Shown here: positions 45,224-53,001 of the stretch, piece by piece
How positions within the stretch are numbered: the first letter of the stretch is position 1
How the letters are laid out: each line of letters opens with the position of its first letter
Assembly (NCBI RefSeq): GCF_041435095.1
Contig: NZ_CP108025.1
Span: 2,356,001 to 2,420,000 of the forward strand
Source: Kitasatospora sp. NBC_00315
GTDB taxonomy: Bacteria; Actinomycetota; Actinomycetes; Streptomycetales; Streptomycetaceae
DNA: 64,000 nucleotides
Direction: 5' to 3'
Notes under the pieces: model-generated
What the model saw: only the letters and a program-made list of their open reading frames with translations
What the model was told of the DNA's origin: nothing
The model's database searches: none
Translations under genes and position numbers: made by a program

Positions 45224-46714
45224 TCAGCGCCACCACTGGACCGCCTTCCGCGCGTTGATGATGCCCGCGCCGTAGAAGCCGTTGTCGTTCTCACCGCCCT
45301 CGCAGGTGGCCGTGTAGGCGCCGGTGCCGCCGGGGTTGTAGACACCGGCCGGGCAGGCGTGCGACTCGGCCTGGTCCAGCAGCATCTTGGTCAGCTCGTC
45401 GGGGCTCGCCCACGGGAAGGTGCTGGCGAGCAGCGCGACCACGCCGGTGGTGTGCGGAGAGGCCATCGAGGTGCCCTGCATGTAGCCGTAGCCGCCACCG
45501 GTGACGGTGGAGAGCACCCGGCCGTTCTTGTCCGGGGTGTTCGGGATCTGGTAGCGGGCGTCGCCACCCGGGGCGGCCACGCTCACCACGCCCTTGCCGT
45601 AGCTGGAGTAGTACGACTTCTCACCGTTGACGCCCACCGAGGTGGTGGCGATCACGCCCGGCAGTTCGGTCGGCAGCGAGGGGCAGCTCTGGTCGATCGG
45701 CCTGCCGCCGGGGGTGGTGTCGTCCGGGCTGCTGGTGTCGGTGGTCTTGTGCGCGAGGTCGATGTTCTCGTTGCCCGCCGCCGCGACGTTCAGCACGCCG
45801 TTGCGCTGCGAGAACGCGACCGCCCGGCGCACGGCGGTGGTGATGGCCGCCTGGTCCGGGTCGTTCTTGCAGTTGAACATCCACGGGTCGATGTAGTAGC
45901 TGTTGTTGGTCACCTTGAAGTGGTGCTCGCCGGCCCAGACGAAGCCGCAGACGGCGTACTCCGGGTAGATGAAGCCGTCGTCGTCCACCACCTTCACCGC
46001 GGCGAGCCTGACGTTCGGCGCGATGCCGACGATGCCCTTGCCGTTCTTGGCGGCGGCGATGGTGCCGGCCACGTGGGTGCCGTGCGGGCTGGTGGTCGGC
46101 TGCCAGGCCTGCCAGGCGGTGTTCGGCTTGCCGCCGTCGATGCAGGAGACCGACTGCGAGGCGTCGACGTTGGCCGCGAGGTCCTCGTGGGTCGCCTCGA
46201 TACCGGAGTCGAGCACGCCCACGGTGACGTCGCGGCTGCCGAGCGAGAGCTCGTGGGCCTTGTCCGCACCGATCAGGCGCAGGTCCCACTGGTTGGCCTC
46301 CAGCGGTTCGCTGCCGTCCGCGGGAGTGGCGGCGGACGGGGCGGCGGCCTCCACGGTGGCCTCGACGTCGCTCTGCACGACGCCCTTGGTACGGCTCGCG
46401 CCGACCGAGTCCACGCCCTTGACGGTACGCAGTTCGGCCGCGAAGGCGGTGTCGGTGGAGCGGGCGATCACCACGCCGATCTGCTCGTAGGAGTAGACCA
46501 CGGTGCCGCCGAGGTCGGTGATCGCGCGTTCGACCTTCTGCACCTGGCCGTGGTTGGCCTTGGTGTTGACCACGTAGCTGAGCAGCGGTCCGGTCGTGCT
46601 CCCCGCCGTCGGAGTGGCCGCGACGGCGGCGCCCGCCGGGAGCGCGAGCGCCCCCGCGGTGGCGAGGGCGAGCCCCGCTGCCAGGCTGGTCCGGCGTATC
46701 CGAGACATTCTCAT
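45224..46714 (-). CDS. secreted subtilisin-family serine protease (S8)
   Basis: 496 residues. Signal peptide (about 1-33), an inhibitor I9-like propeptide (LLSYVVNTKANHGQVQKVERAI...), then the S8 domain with D169 (LDSGIEATHEDLA), H211 (HGTHVAGTIAAA), N271 and S416 (QGTSMASPHTTG). Four cysteines in the catalytic part suggest disulfides. Likely extracellular protein turnover. ATG 46714 with GGGAGGG upstream; ATG 46708 also possible. Confidence 0.92.
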   Translation of the reverse strand: MRMSRIRRTSLAAGLALATAGALALPAGAAVAATPTAGSTTGPLLSYVVNTKANHGQVQKVERAITDLGGTVVYSYEQIGVVIARSTDTAFAAELRTVKGVDSVGASRTKGVVQSDVEATVEAAAPSAATPADGSEPLEANQWDLRLIGADKAHELSLGSRDVTVGVLDSGIEATHEDLAANVDASQSVSCIDGGKPNTAWQAWQPTTSPHGTHVAGTIAAAKNGKGIVGIAPNVRLAAVKVVDDDGFIYPEYAVCGFVWAGEHHFKVTNNSYYIDPWMFNCKNDPDQAAITTAVRRAVAFSQRNGVLNVAAAGNENIDLAHKTTDTSSPDDTTPGGRPIDQSCPSLPTELPGVIATTSVGVNGEKSYYSSYGKGVVSVAAPGGDARYQIPNTPDKNGRVLSTVTGGGYGYMQGTSMASPHTTGVVALLASTFPWASPDELTKMLLDQAESHACPAGVYNPGGTGAYTATCEGGENDNGFYGAGIINARKAVQWWR

Positions 46715-46842
46715 AGGGGTTGACCCTCCCGAGACTCAGATGAACCTGCGGGTTGGCAGGTCCATGGGAATGATCGGGACATTAGTGAACAGACGTTTCA
46801 ATCCGCAAGGGGCTGACACGGATTCAACACACCACGGGCACG

Positions 46843-46892
46843 CCGAAAGGGCGCACGGCCTGTGTCGGTCAGGCCGTGCGCCCGGCTTTCGG
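46843..46892 (-). terminator. terminator after GH48
   Basis: Core 13-bp perfect stem (46849-46861 with 46871-46883) extended by CCGAAA/TTTCGG after a small bulge, giving a T-run on the minus strand. Confidence 0.8.
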
Positions 46893-46905
46893 TGGGGTGA
46901 CGGGA

Positions 46906-49851
46906 TCAGGCGTTGAACAGATCCCCGTAGGTGGCCATCGCGGTCGCGATGTCCGCCTGCGCCCAGAACCGGTGGTACGTGAACGTCGGGGCGGCCCCGC
47001 CGTTCAGGTAGGTCTGGACCTTCGCGAACGACGGGTCGTTCTTGTTGAAGGACCGGATCGACAGGAAGGTGGACGAGGAGTTGATCGGGTCACCGTTGGG
47101 CATGGTGCCCGTCCAGCCCGAGGGCACCGAGACGGAGTCGTTGAAGCGGCTGTAGTCCGTCCGGGTCTCCGGGATGGCGATGCCCAGCGCGTCCTGGCTG
47201 TTGTTCCACATGCCGTCCAGCAGCTTCTGGGCGGCCGTCTTCGCCGCCGCGTTGCCGGACTTGGCCGAGTAGTACGACAGCAGCTTGGCGAAGGAGCCCG
47301 CCACGCCGACGTCCTGGGTGTAGTCGACCACGTTGACGTGCAGGCCCGTGTTGGCGCCCGGCGTCGTCGCGTTCCAGGTGTCGGGCGCCCCGCTCCAGGA
47401 CAGCGTCGACGGGATCTGGTAGGTGCCGTTGGCGTTGAAGGTGCTCTTGGACAGCGCCCAGGTCACCCACTTGTCCAGAACGGCCTTCGCCTTGGCGTCG
47501 CCGCTCGCGTAGTAGTACTCCGCGACCCGCTCCATGCCCCAGGCCTGGAAGCCGAACCACTGGTTGCTCGGCGGGTCGTGGTAGACCGGCGCCTCGTCGT
47601 AGTACATCCCGTAGAAGGTGGGCGTACCGGTCGGCGGGGTGGCGTAGCTGCCCTCCCAACTGTTCGTCGCACCACCGGAGATGGCACCCTCACTCGACTG
47701 CAGCCACTGGATGAACTCCATCTGGCGGCCCAGGCTGACGGTCCAGTCCGCCTTGCCGGTGGGCGTCTTGGGCGCGAGCGACGCGTCGTTCACCAGGGCG
47801 TAGGCGGCCATCGGGTTCTGGTAGCCGCCGTGCGCGGCACTGTCGCCGATCCGCCAGGACCAGCCGGCACTGGTGTCGCTCGCGCCACCCCAGGCGTAGT
47901 ACCAGGAGAGCAGGTAGTGCGAGGAGTCCTTGCCCGAGCCGGCCGCACAGGTGCTGGCCCCGACGCAGTTGCCGATCTTCTTGAAGTACTTGTCGTACAT
48001 CGAGTAGCGCAGGTAGTCGCCCATCTTGCCGGCCTTGGCGACCGTGGTGGCGACGGAGGCGCCGTTGCCCTGGGCCTTCGCCCAGGTGTCCGCCCAGTAG
48101 GCGGCCTGGATGGCGCGGGCGTCCGCGTCCGGCGCGTCGGTGTACTTCCACTGCTTGGCGTACGAGGAGTCCTTCACGAACAGGTCCAGGTAGCCGTTCT
48201 TGCCGCCGTAGGCGAACTTGTCGCAGGTCGGCTGGGGGATGGTCTCCCAGACCGACTCCTGGGCGCCGCGCTGGTAGGTGTTGATGTACGACGGACCGGT
48301 GTCGCTCGGGCCGGCCTCGCACTTGCCGGGCGCGTTGCCGTAGCCGTACACGTTGTCGACGTCCTGCAGCCAGTGCATCCCGTAGATGTCGCTGGTGCCG
48401 TAGGTGCTGCTCAGCTCGGACGCGATCGGGTCCTGACCCGCCGTCACCGAACTGTCCAGCTGCGCCGGGTAGTCACTTGGCAGCGGGCGCTCGGGGGCGT
48501 AGGTCGCGGGCTTGGAGGCGTTGTAGAAGCTGTTGGTGGCCTGATCGGCGTGGGTGGGGATCATGTACGTTTCCATGAGCGTCCACGCCGAGTTGAACTT
48601 CGTCCAGTCCTTGGTGACCCGGCCGTACTGGGCCTCCAGCCAGAGCAGGTAGCTGTACGCCTCCGAGGTCGTCTCGTGGCCCTGGTCCGGCGCCTCGACG
48701 AGCAGCGTCTCCACCGAGTGGTAGGGGATGCCCTCGGGTGAGAAGTAGCCGTTCGCCGGGTCCTTGATCTTGTTGTAGAGCTGCAGGAAGCGGTCGTTGT
48801 ACACCCCGCTGGCGGCGGCGAGTTCGGTCACCGTGACGACCGAGGAGCTGTACCCGGGAGCGGTGGAGGTGAAGGTCGCCGAGCCCGTGCCCGCCGCGTC
48901 CGCGGTCAGGGTGACGCTCTGCGCGGTCGCCCAGTTGGCCGGGGTGAAGGTCAGGCTCGCACCGCCGGTGACGGACAGCCCGGTGTTGCCGGCGGTCCGC
49001 GCGGTGGCGACGGTGACGTTCGCCGTCGGCTGGGCGGAGAGCTTCAGCGCGAACGTGGCGGTCTTGCCCTGGGCGACCGAGACGCTGGTCGGCACGGCCG
49101 AGATGGCCGGGCCGGCCGCCACCGTGACGCCTGCCGGGGTGGACTCGCTGCTGGCGCCGGTGCTGTCGTACGCCTTGGCGTACACCGAGTGGCTGCCGGC
49201 GGCCGCGCCCGTCCAGGTGAAGCCGTACGGGGCGGTGGTCGAGGTGCCCAGCAGGGTGGTGTTGTCGTAGAACTCGACCTTGCTGATGCTCGCCCCGTCG
49301 GAGGCCGTGGCGGTCGCACTGATCGGGATGCTCGCCCCGGCACCGTAACTCGACCCGGGCGTGGGGCTGGTGAGCGTGGTGACGGGCGCCGCGTGGGCAC
49401 CGGTGCAGCTGACGCCGTTGACCGCGAAGGCGGTCGGCGCGGTGTTGGTGCCGCTGTAGGCGAAGTTCGCGCCCGCGGTGGCCGAACCACCCGGTGCGAT
49501 CGTCCCGTTGTACGACAGGCTGCTGACGCTGACGTTCTTGCCGGACTGGCTCCAGGTGCCGTTCCAGCCGCTGCCGGAGAGGGTCTGGTTGCCGGTGTAC
49601 GCGTAGCTCAGCGTCCAACCGCTGATCGCGGCGGTGCCCTTGTTGTTGACGGCGACGTTGGCGGTGAAACCACTGCCCCAGTCGTTGGTCGTGTAGTCGA
49701 CGGTGCACTGGAGCGAGGCGGCCGAGGCCGGCGCGCCGACCGCCGTGGTCAGACCCGTGGCGAGCAGGGCCAGTGAGACGCCGAGCGAACCGGTGAGGCG
49801 GCGTCCGGGTGTCCGGGGGTGCAGGGTGGGAGGTGACAAGACGAGCTCCAT
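46906..49851 (-). CDS. GH48 cellobiohydrolase with N-terminal CBM2
   Basis: 981 residues, secreted. Signal region (about 15-46), CBM2 cellulose-binding module (48-150, bounded by Cys at 49 and 149, with surface Trp residues), a beta-sandwich Ig-like domain (155-245), a second all-beta linker domain (248-345) and a GH48 catalytic domain (350-981; acid candidate E393 in GHETTSEAY). GH48 enzymes release cellobiose from reducing ends and are key exocellulases of actinobacteria. The ATG 49851 has a poor ribosome site, whereas a TTG at 49839 has GGAG six bases before it. CebR-type sites lie upstream. Confidence 0.93.
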   Translation of the reverse strand: MELVLSPPTLHPRTPGRRLTGSLGVSLALLATGLTTAVGAPASAASLQCTVDYTTNDWGSGFTANVAVNNKGTAAISGWTLSYAYTGNQTLSGSGWNGTWSQSGKNVSVSSLSYNGTIAPGGSATAGANFAYSGTNTAPTAFAVNGVSCTGAHAAPVTTLTSPTPGSSYGAGASIPISATATASDGASISKVEFYDNTTLLGTSTTAPYGFTWTGAAAGSHSVYAKAYDSTGASSESTPAGVTVAAGPAISAVPTSVSVAQGKTATFALKLSAQPTANVTVATARTAGNTGLSVTGGASLTFTPANWATAQSVTLTADAAGTGSATFTSTAPGYSSSVVTVTELAAASGVYNDRFLQLYNKIKDPANGYFSPEGIPYHSVETLLVEAPDQGHETTSEAYSYLLWLEAQYGRVTKDWTKFNSAWTLMETYMIPTHADQATNSFYNASKPATYAPERPLPSDYPAQLDSSVTAGQDPIASELSSTYGTSDIYGMHWLQDVDNVYGYGNAPGKCEAGPSDTGPSYINTYQRGAQESVWETIPQPTCDKFAYGGKNGYLDLFVKDSSYAKQWKYTDAPDADARAIQAAYWADTWAKAQGNGASVATTVAKAGKMGDYLRYSMYDKYFKKIGNCVGASTCAAGSGKDSSHYLLSWYYAWGGASDTSAGWSWRIGDSAAHGGYQNPMAAYALVNDASLAPKTPTGKADWTVSLGRQMEFIQWLQSSEGAISGGATNSWEGSYATPPTGTPTFYGMYYDEAPVYHDPPSNQWFGFQAWGMERVAEYYYASGDAKAKAVLDKWVTWALSKSTFNANGTYQIPSTLSWSGAPDTWNATTPGANTGLHVNVVDYTQDVGVAGSFAKLLSYYSAKSGNAAAKTAAQKLLDGMWNNSQDALGIAIPETRTDYSRFNDSVSVPSGWTGTMPNGDPINSSSTFLSIRSFNKNDPSFAKVQTYLNGGAAPTFTYHRFWAQADIATAMATYGDLFNA
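49480..49617 (-). repeat. 138-bp inverted repeat, GH48 copy (in CBM2)
   Basis: Exactly reverse-complementary to 50347-50484. Both encode CBM2 residues in the GWTLSYAYTGNQ...GTIAPGGSA part. Flanking sequence is more divergent. Confidence 0.97.
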
Positions 49852-49942
49852 CTGGTGGGGGGAAGCGGGTCCTTGCCGTGCATGCGGTGCGGTCGCGGGA
49901 CGCCGCGACCGGTGGGGCCGAGCCGCTGCGTTCGCGAGGCTG

Positions 49943-49956
49943 TGGGAGCGCTCCCA
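49943..49956. promoter_or_regulatory. CebR/CelR operator (perfect)
   Basis: TGGGAGCGCTCCCA, the known 14-bp operator of the LacI-family cellobiose repressors CebR (Streptomyces) and CelR (Thermobifida), 92 bp before the GH48 start. Cellobiose would relieve repression. Confidence 0.92.
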
Positions 49957-49983
49957 AGAATCGGACCGGCCGGGAGAGGTGTC

Positions 49984-50007
49984 AAGAGGGTGCGCGCGAA
50001 CCCTCTT
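49984..50007. promoter_or_regulatory. AAGAGGGT-N8-ACCCTCTT dyad between cellulase genes
   Basis: Perfect 8-bp arms. It lies between the two CebR-type sites and may be an independent operator or RNA hairpin. Confidence 0.5.
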
Positions 50008-50097
50008 CAGTTCCCATCTGGCGGACAAACCCCAAGCCAGAAAAGGCTTATGGATTGTCATGGCAGGCACTGGTCGCTATCTTCCGTGACGGGCATG

Positions 50098-50111
50098 TGG
50101 GAGCGCGCCCA
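50098..50111. promoter_or_regulatory. CebR/CelR-type operator (one mismatch)
   Basis: TGGGAGCGCGCCCA, differing from the consensus at one base, 37 bp before the GH5 start. Confidence 0.85.
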
Positions 50112-50148
50112 CGAAATCGCTCGATCTTGGCACCTCTAGGAGCACCCC

Positions 50149-51711
50149 ATGTCCGTCCGCAGAAAAGCCCTCGCGATGGGTTCGGCGCTGGCCGCAGCCG
50201 CCGCCGCGACCCTCGCGATGGTCGGCCCCGGCAGTGCCGCGGCCGCCACCACCGCCTGTACCGTCGACTACTCCACGAACGACTGGGGCAGCGGCTTCAC
50301 CGCCAATGTGAAGATCAACAATCTGGGCACCGCCGCGGTGAACGGCTGGACGCTGAGCTACGCGTACACCGGCAACCAGACCCTCTCCGGCAGCGGCTGG
50401 AACGGCACCTGGAGCCAGTCCGGCAAGAACGTCAGCGTCAGCAGCCTGTCGTACAACGGGACGATCGCACCGGGTGGTTCGGCCGGAACCGGCGCCAACT
50501 TCGCCTACAGCGGCACCAACACCGCGCCGACCGCCTTCGCGGTGAACGGCGTCAGCTGCACGGGCGCGGCGGGCACCGCCTCCCCGAGCCCCTCCGCCTC
50601 CGCGAGCCCGACGGCGACCACCTCCCCGACCGCCAGCCCCACGGCCACCACCAGCCCCACCGCGACGGCCAGCCCCACGGCCACCGCGACCGCGACCGGC
50701 GCCGCCCCGGCCCTGCACGTGGTCGGCAACACCCTGGCCGACGCCTCCGGCAACACCGTGACGCTGCACGGCGTCAACCGCTCCGGCACCGAGTTCATGT
50801 GCGTGCAGGGCTACGGCTTCTTCGACGGCCCGGTGGACGCCGCCTCCATCGCCGCGATCAAGAGCTGGAAGGTCAACGCCGTCCGCGTCCCGCTCAACGA
50901 GGACTGCTGGAACGGCGCCTCCAACGTCAAGCCCGAGTACGCCGGCGCCAACTACCGCGCCGCGATCAAGACCTGGGTCGACGCCCTGCGCACCAACGGC
51001 ATCACCCCGATCGTCGAGTTGCACTGGGGCCACGGGCTGTACACCGGTAACTCCTCCGGTTGCTCCGATGTGAACGCCACCTGCCAGAAGCCGATGCCGG
51101 GTGCCGAGGCGGTGCCGTTCTGGTCGTCCGTCGCGGACACCTTCAAGGACAACACCTCGGTCGTCTTCGACCTGTTCAACGAGCCCTACGCGGACCGCGC
51201 CGTCTCCGGCATCGACCAGGCGTGGCTCTGCTGGCGTGACGGCGCCGGCGCCTGCCCCGGCATCTCCTACCCGGTCAGCGGCATGCAGACGCTGGTCAAC
51301 ACCGTCCGCGCCACCGGCGCCAAGAACGTCATCCTGCTCGGCGGGCTCGCCTACTCCAACGACCTCGGCCAGTGGCTGACCCACAAGCCGGTGGACCCGA
51401 CCGGCAACCTCGGCGCGGCCTTCCACGTGTACAACTTCAACACCTGCTCCACCGTCGCCTGCCTCGACTCCACGGTGGCGCCGGTCGCCGCCCAGGTGCC
51501 GCTGATGGCCGGCGAGATCGGTGAGAGCGACTGCGCCCACGGCTTCGTCGACCAGGTGATGTCCTGGCTGGACGCCAAGAAGCTCTCCTACCTCGGCTGG
51601 ACCTGGAACACCTGGGACTGCGGCTCCGGCCCCTCGCTGATCAGCAACTTCGACGGCACACCGACCAACTTCGGCATCGGTGTGCGCGACCACCTGCGCG
51701 CGATCGGCTGA
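50149..51711 (+). CDS. GH5 endoglucanase with N-terminal CBM2
   Basis: 520 residues, secreted. Signal peptide (about 1-33), CBM2 (36-137, nearly the same sequence as in the GH48 gene), Ser/Thr/Pro/Ala linker (142-185), then GH5 catalytic domain with general acid E345 (FDLFNEPY) and nucleophile candidate E456 (LMAGEIGES). An endo-beta-1,4-glucanase role fits. Opposite strand to GH48 and under the same CebR-type control, so endo- and exo-cellulase are induced together. ATG 50149 follows CTAGGAG. Confidence 0.93.
   Translation: MSVRRKALAMGSALAAAAAATLAMVGPGSAAAATTACTVDYSTNDWGSGFTANVKINNLGTAAVNGWTLSYAYTGNQTLSGSGWNGTWSQSGKNVSVSSLSYNGTIAPGGSAGTGANFAYSGTNTAPTAFAVNGVSCTGAAGTASPSPSASASPTATTSPTASPTATTSPTATASPTATATATGAAPALHVVGNTLADASGNTVTLHGVNRSGTEFMCVQGYGFFDGPVDAASIAAIKSWKVNAVRVPLNEDCWNGASNVKPEYAGANYRAAIKTWVDALRTNGITPIVELHWGHGLYTGNSSGCSDVNATCQKPMPGAEAVPFWSSVADTFKDNTSVVFDLFNEPYADRAVSGIDQAWLCWRDGAGACPGISYPVSGMQTLVNTVRATGAKNVILLGGLAYSNDLGQWLTHKPVDPTGNLGAAFHVYNFNTCSTVACLDSTVAPVAAQVPLMAGEIGESDCAHGFVDQVMSWLDAKKLSYLGWTWNTWDCGSGPSLISNFDGTPTNFGIGVRDHLRAIG
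50347..50484 (+). repeat. 138-bp inverted repeat, GH5 copy (in CBM2)
   Basis: Perfect reverse complement of 49480-49617; arms are separated by 729 bp containing both promoters. Confidence 0.97.
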
Positions 51712-51757
51712 CCAAGTGATCGGCTGACGAAGCGATCGGCTGACCAAGTGGTCGGCC
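51702..51757. repeat. 16-bp tandem repeat across the GH5 stop
   Basis: GATCGGCTGACSAAGY copies at 51702-51717, 51718-51733, 51734-51749 and a partial. Each carries ATCGGCTGA (Ile-Gly-stop), so the end of the gene was duplicated. Confidence 0.85.
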
Positions 51758-51798
51758 GGGGGCGGTGGAGCGGGCCTCGCGCTCTCCACCGCCCCCGG
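51756..51798 (+). terminator. terminator after GH5
   Basis: 15-bp perfect stem (51756-51770 with 51784-51798), 13-nt loop. Confidence 0.8.
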
Positions 51799-51866
51799 TG
51801 CGTCGCCGCCCCCGTGGGATGCCCGCGGTGGTGGCAGCACCCCAGCCGGCCGAGGGGCGGCCCGTC

Positions 51867-53000
51867 TCAGAGCCCGTACACCCGGCGGGCGTTGTCCGTG
51901 GCGATCAGTCGGGTGAGACGGGCCGCTTCGGCGGCGGAGCAGGCGCCGTCCCGTCGCCAGGCCGCCAGCAACGCGCCCAGGCCGTGCCGGAACTGGGCCG
52001 CGCCGACCAGGTGGAGTTCCGGCAGGCCGTAGCCGTCCGTCGAGAACATCACCTTGCCGAACGGCGCCGACTCCAGCAGCTCCCCGAGCACCGCGGACAC
52101 CTGCGGTCCGGCGTACGAGGCCGTCAGTCCGAGGTCGGCGTACACGTGCGGGAAGACCTGCGCGAGCCAGCCGGCCTGCCGGTGGTAGGGGTAGCCGTGC
52201 AGCAGCACCAGGGGCACGCCACTCGGCTCGGCGACCCGGATGAAGTCGGTCAGCAGGGACGGGTCGGCCCGGTGCAGGGTCAGGTCGGGATCGCCGAACC
52301 CGGTGTGCAGCTGGAGCGGTCGGCGGGTCTCGGCGCAGACCTCCAGCGCCACCCCGAGCAGGTGCCGCAACAGCACCGGATCGGTCAGCCGGCCGCCGCC
52401 GGCGCCCAGCCGGGCCCCGGCGGCCGCGAGCACCTGGAGCCGCCCCGGGCGCTCGCCCGGGATGTCGAGCCCGTACCGGTAGGCCAGCACCGACTTCACG
52501 CCGACGGCTCCCGCCTCGACGGCCGCTCCGACCGCCTCCCGCACGGCCGACGGCCAGGCGGCCGCGCCCACGGCGAGTGACTCGGCGATCGTCTCCAGCC
52601 GGACCACCTCCCGCACCCGGGCCCCCGCCAGGACGCCGAACCGCTCCGGTGTCAGCAGCGGCCGGCCCGCGGCGGCGGTCAGCCCGGTGTCCAGCAGGCA
52701 GGTGTCCAGACCGGCCGCGGCGAGCAGCCGCCGGGCGGCCTCGGGCGCCCCCAGTTCGCGCCGACGTGCGAGGTAATCGGCGGCGGGTGCGTGCGCGGGC
52801 AGGCCCAGTGCGGGCGGGCACCAGCGGCGGACGGCGAGCCCGAGAGCACTGTCGAACGCGGTGGTGCCGGGCGCCGGCGGGCGGTCCGACTCGGTGAGCA
52901 GTGCGGCCAGTTCGGTGTCGTCGAGCTCGGCGGTCAGCACGCTGTGGCAGTGCTGGTCGATCAGCCGGACCTCCTCCGGGGCCCCGGCCCCGGCCGCCAT
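51867..53000 (-). CDS. amidohydrolase, FluG N-domain-like
   Basis: 377 residues of the amidohydrolase-2 (TIM-barrel) family: LIDQHCHSVLT with the metal HxH-like start, GVKSVLAYRYGLDIPG, LQLHTGFGDPD, LLHGYPYHRQAGWLAQVFPHVYADL and FSTDGYGLPEL. Starts 1 nt after the glutamine-synthetase-like gene stop, so both are one operon. In FluG-type proteins this domain is fused to such a ligase. Substrate may be a glutamylated or amide compound; inference. Confidence 0.85.
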   Translation of the reverse strand: MAAGAGAPEEVRLIDQHCHSVLTAELDDTELAALLTESDRPPAPGTTAFDSALGLAVRRWCPPALGLPAHAPAADYLARRRELGAPEAARRLLAAAGLDTCLLDTGLTAAAGRPLLTPERFGVLAGARVREVVRLETIAESLAVGAAAWPSAVREAVGAAVEAGAVGVKSVLAYRYGLDIPGERPGRLQVLAAAGARLGAGGGRLTDPVLLRHLLGVALEVCAETRRPLQLHTGFGDPDLTLHRADPSLLTDFIRVAEPSGVPLVLLHGYPYHRQAGWLAQVFPHVYADLGLTASYAGPQVSAVLGELLESAPFGKVMFSTDGYGLPELHLVGAAQFRHGLGALLAAWRRDGACSAAEAARLTRLIATDNARRVYGL

Positions 53001-53001
53001 C

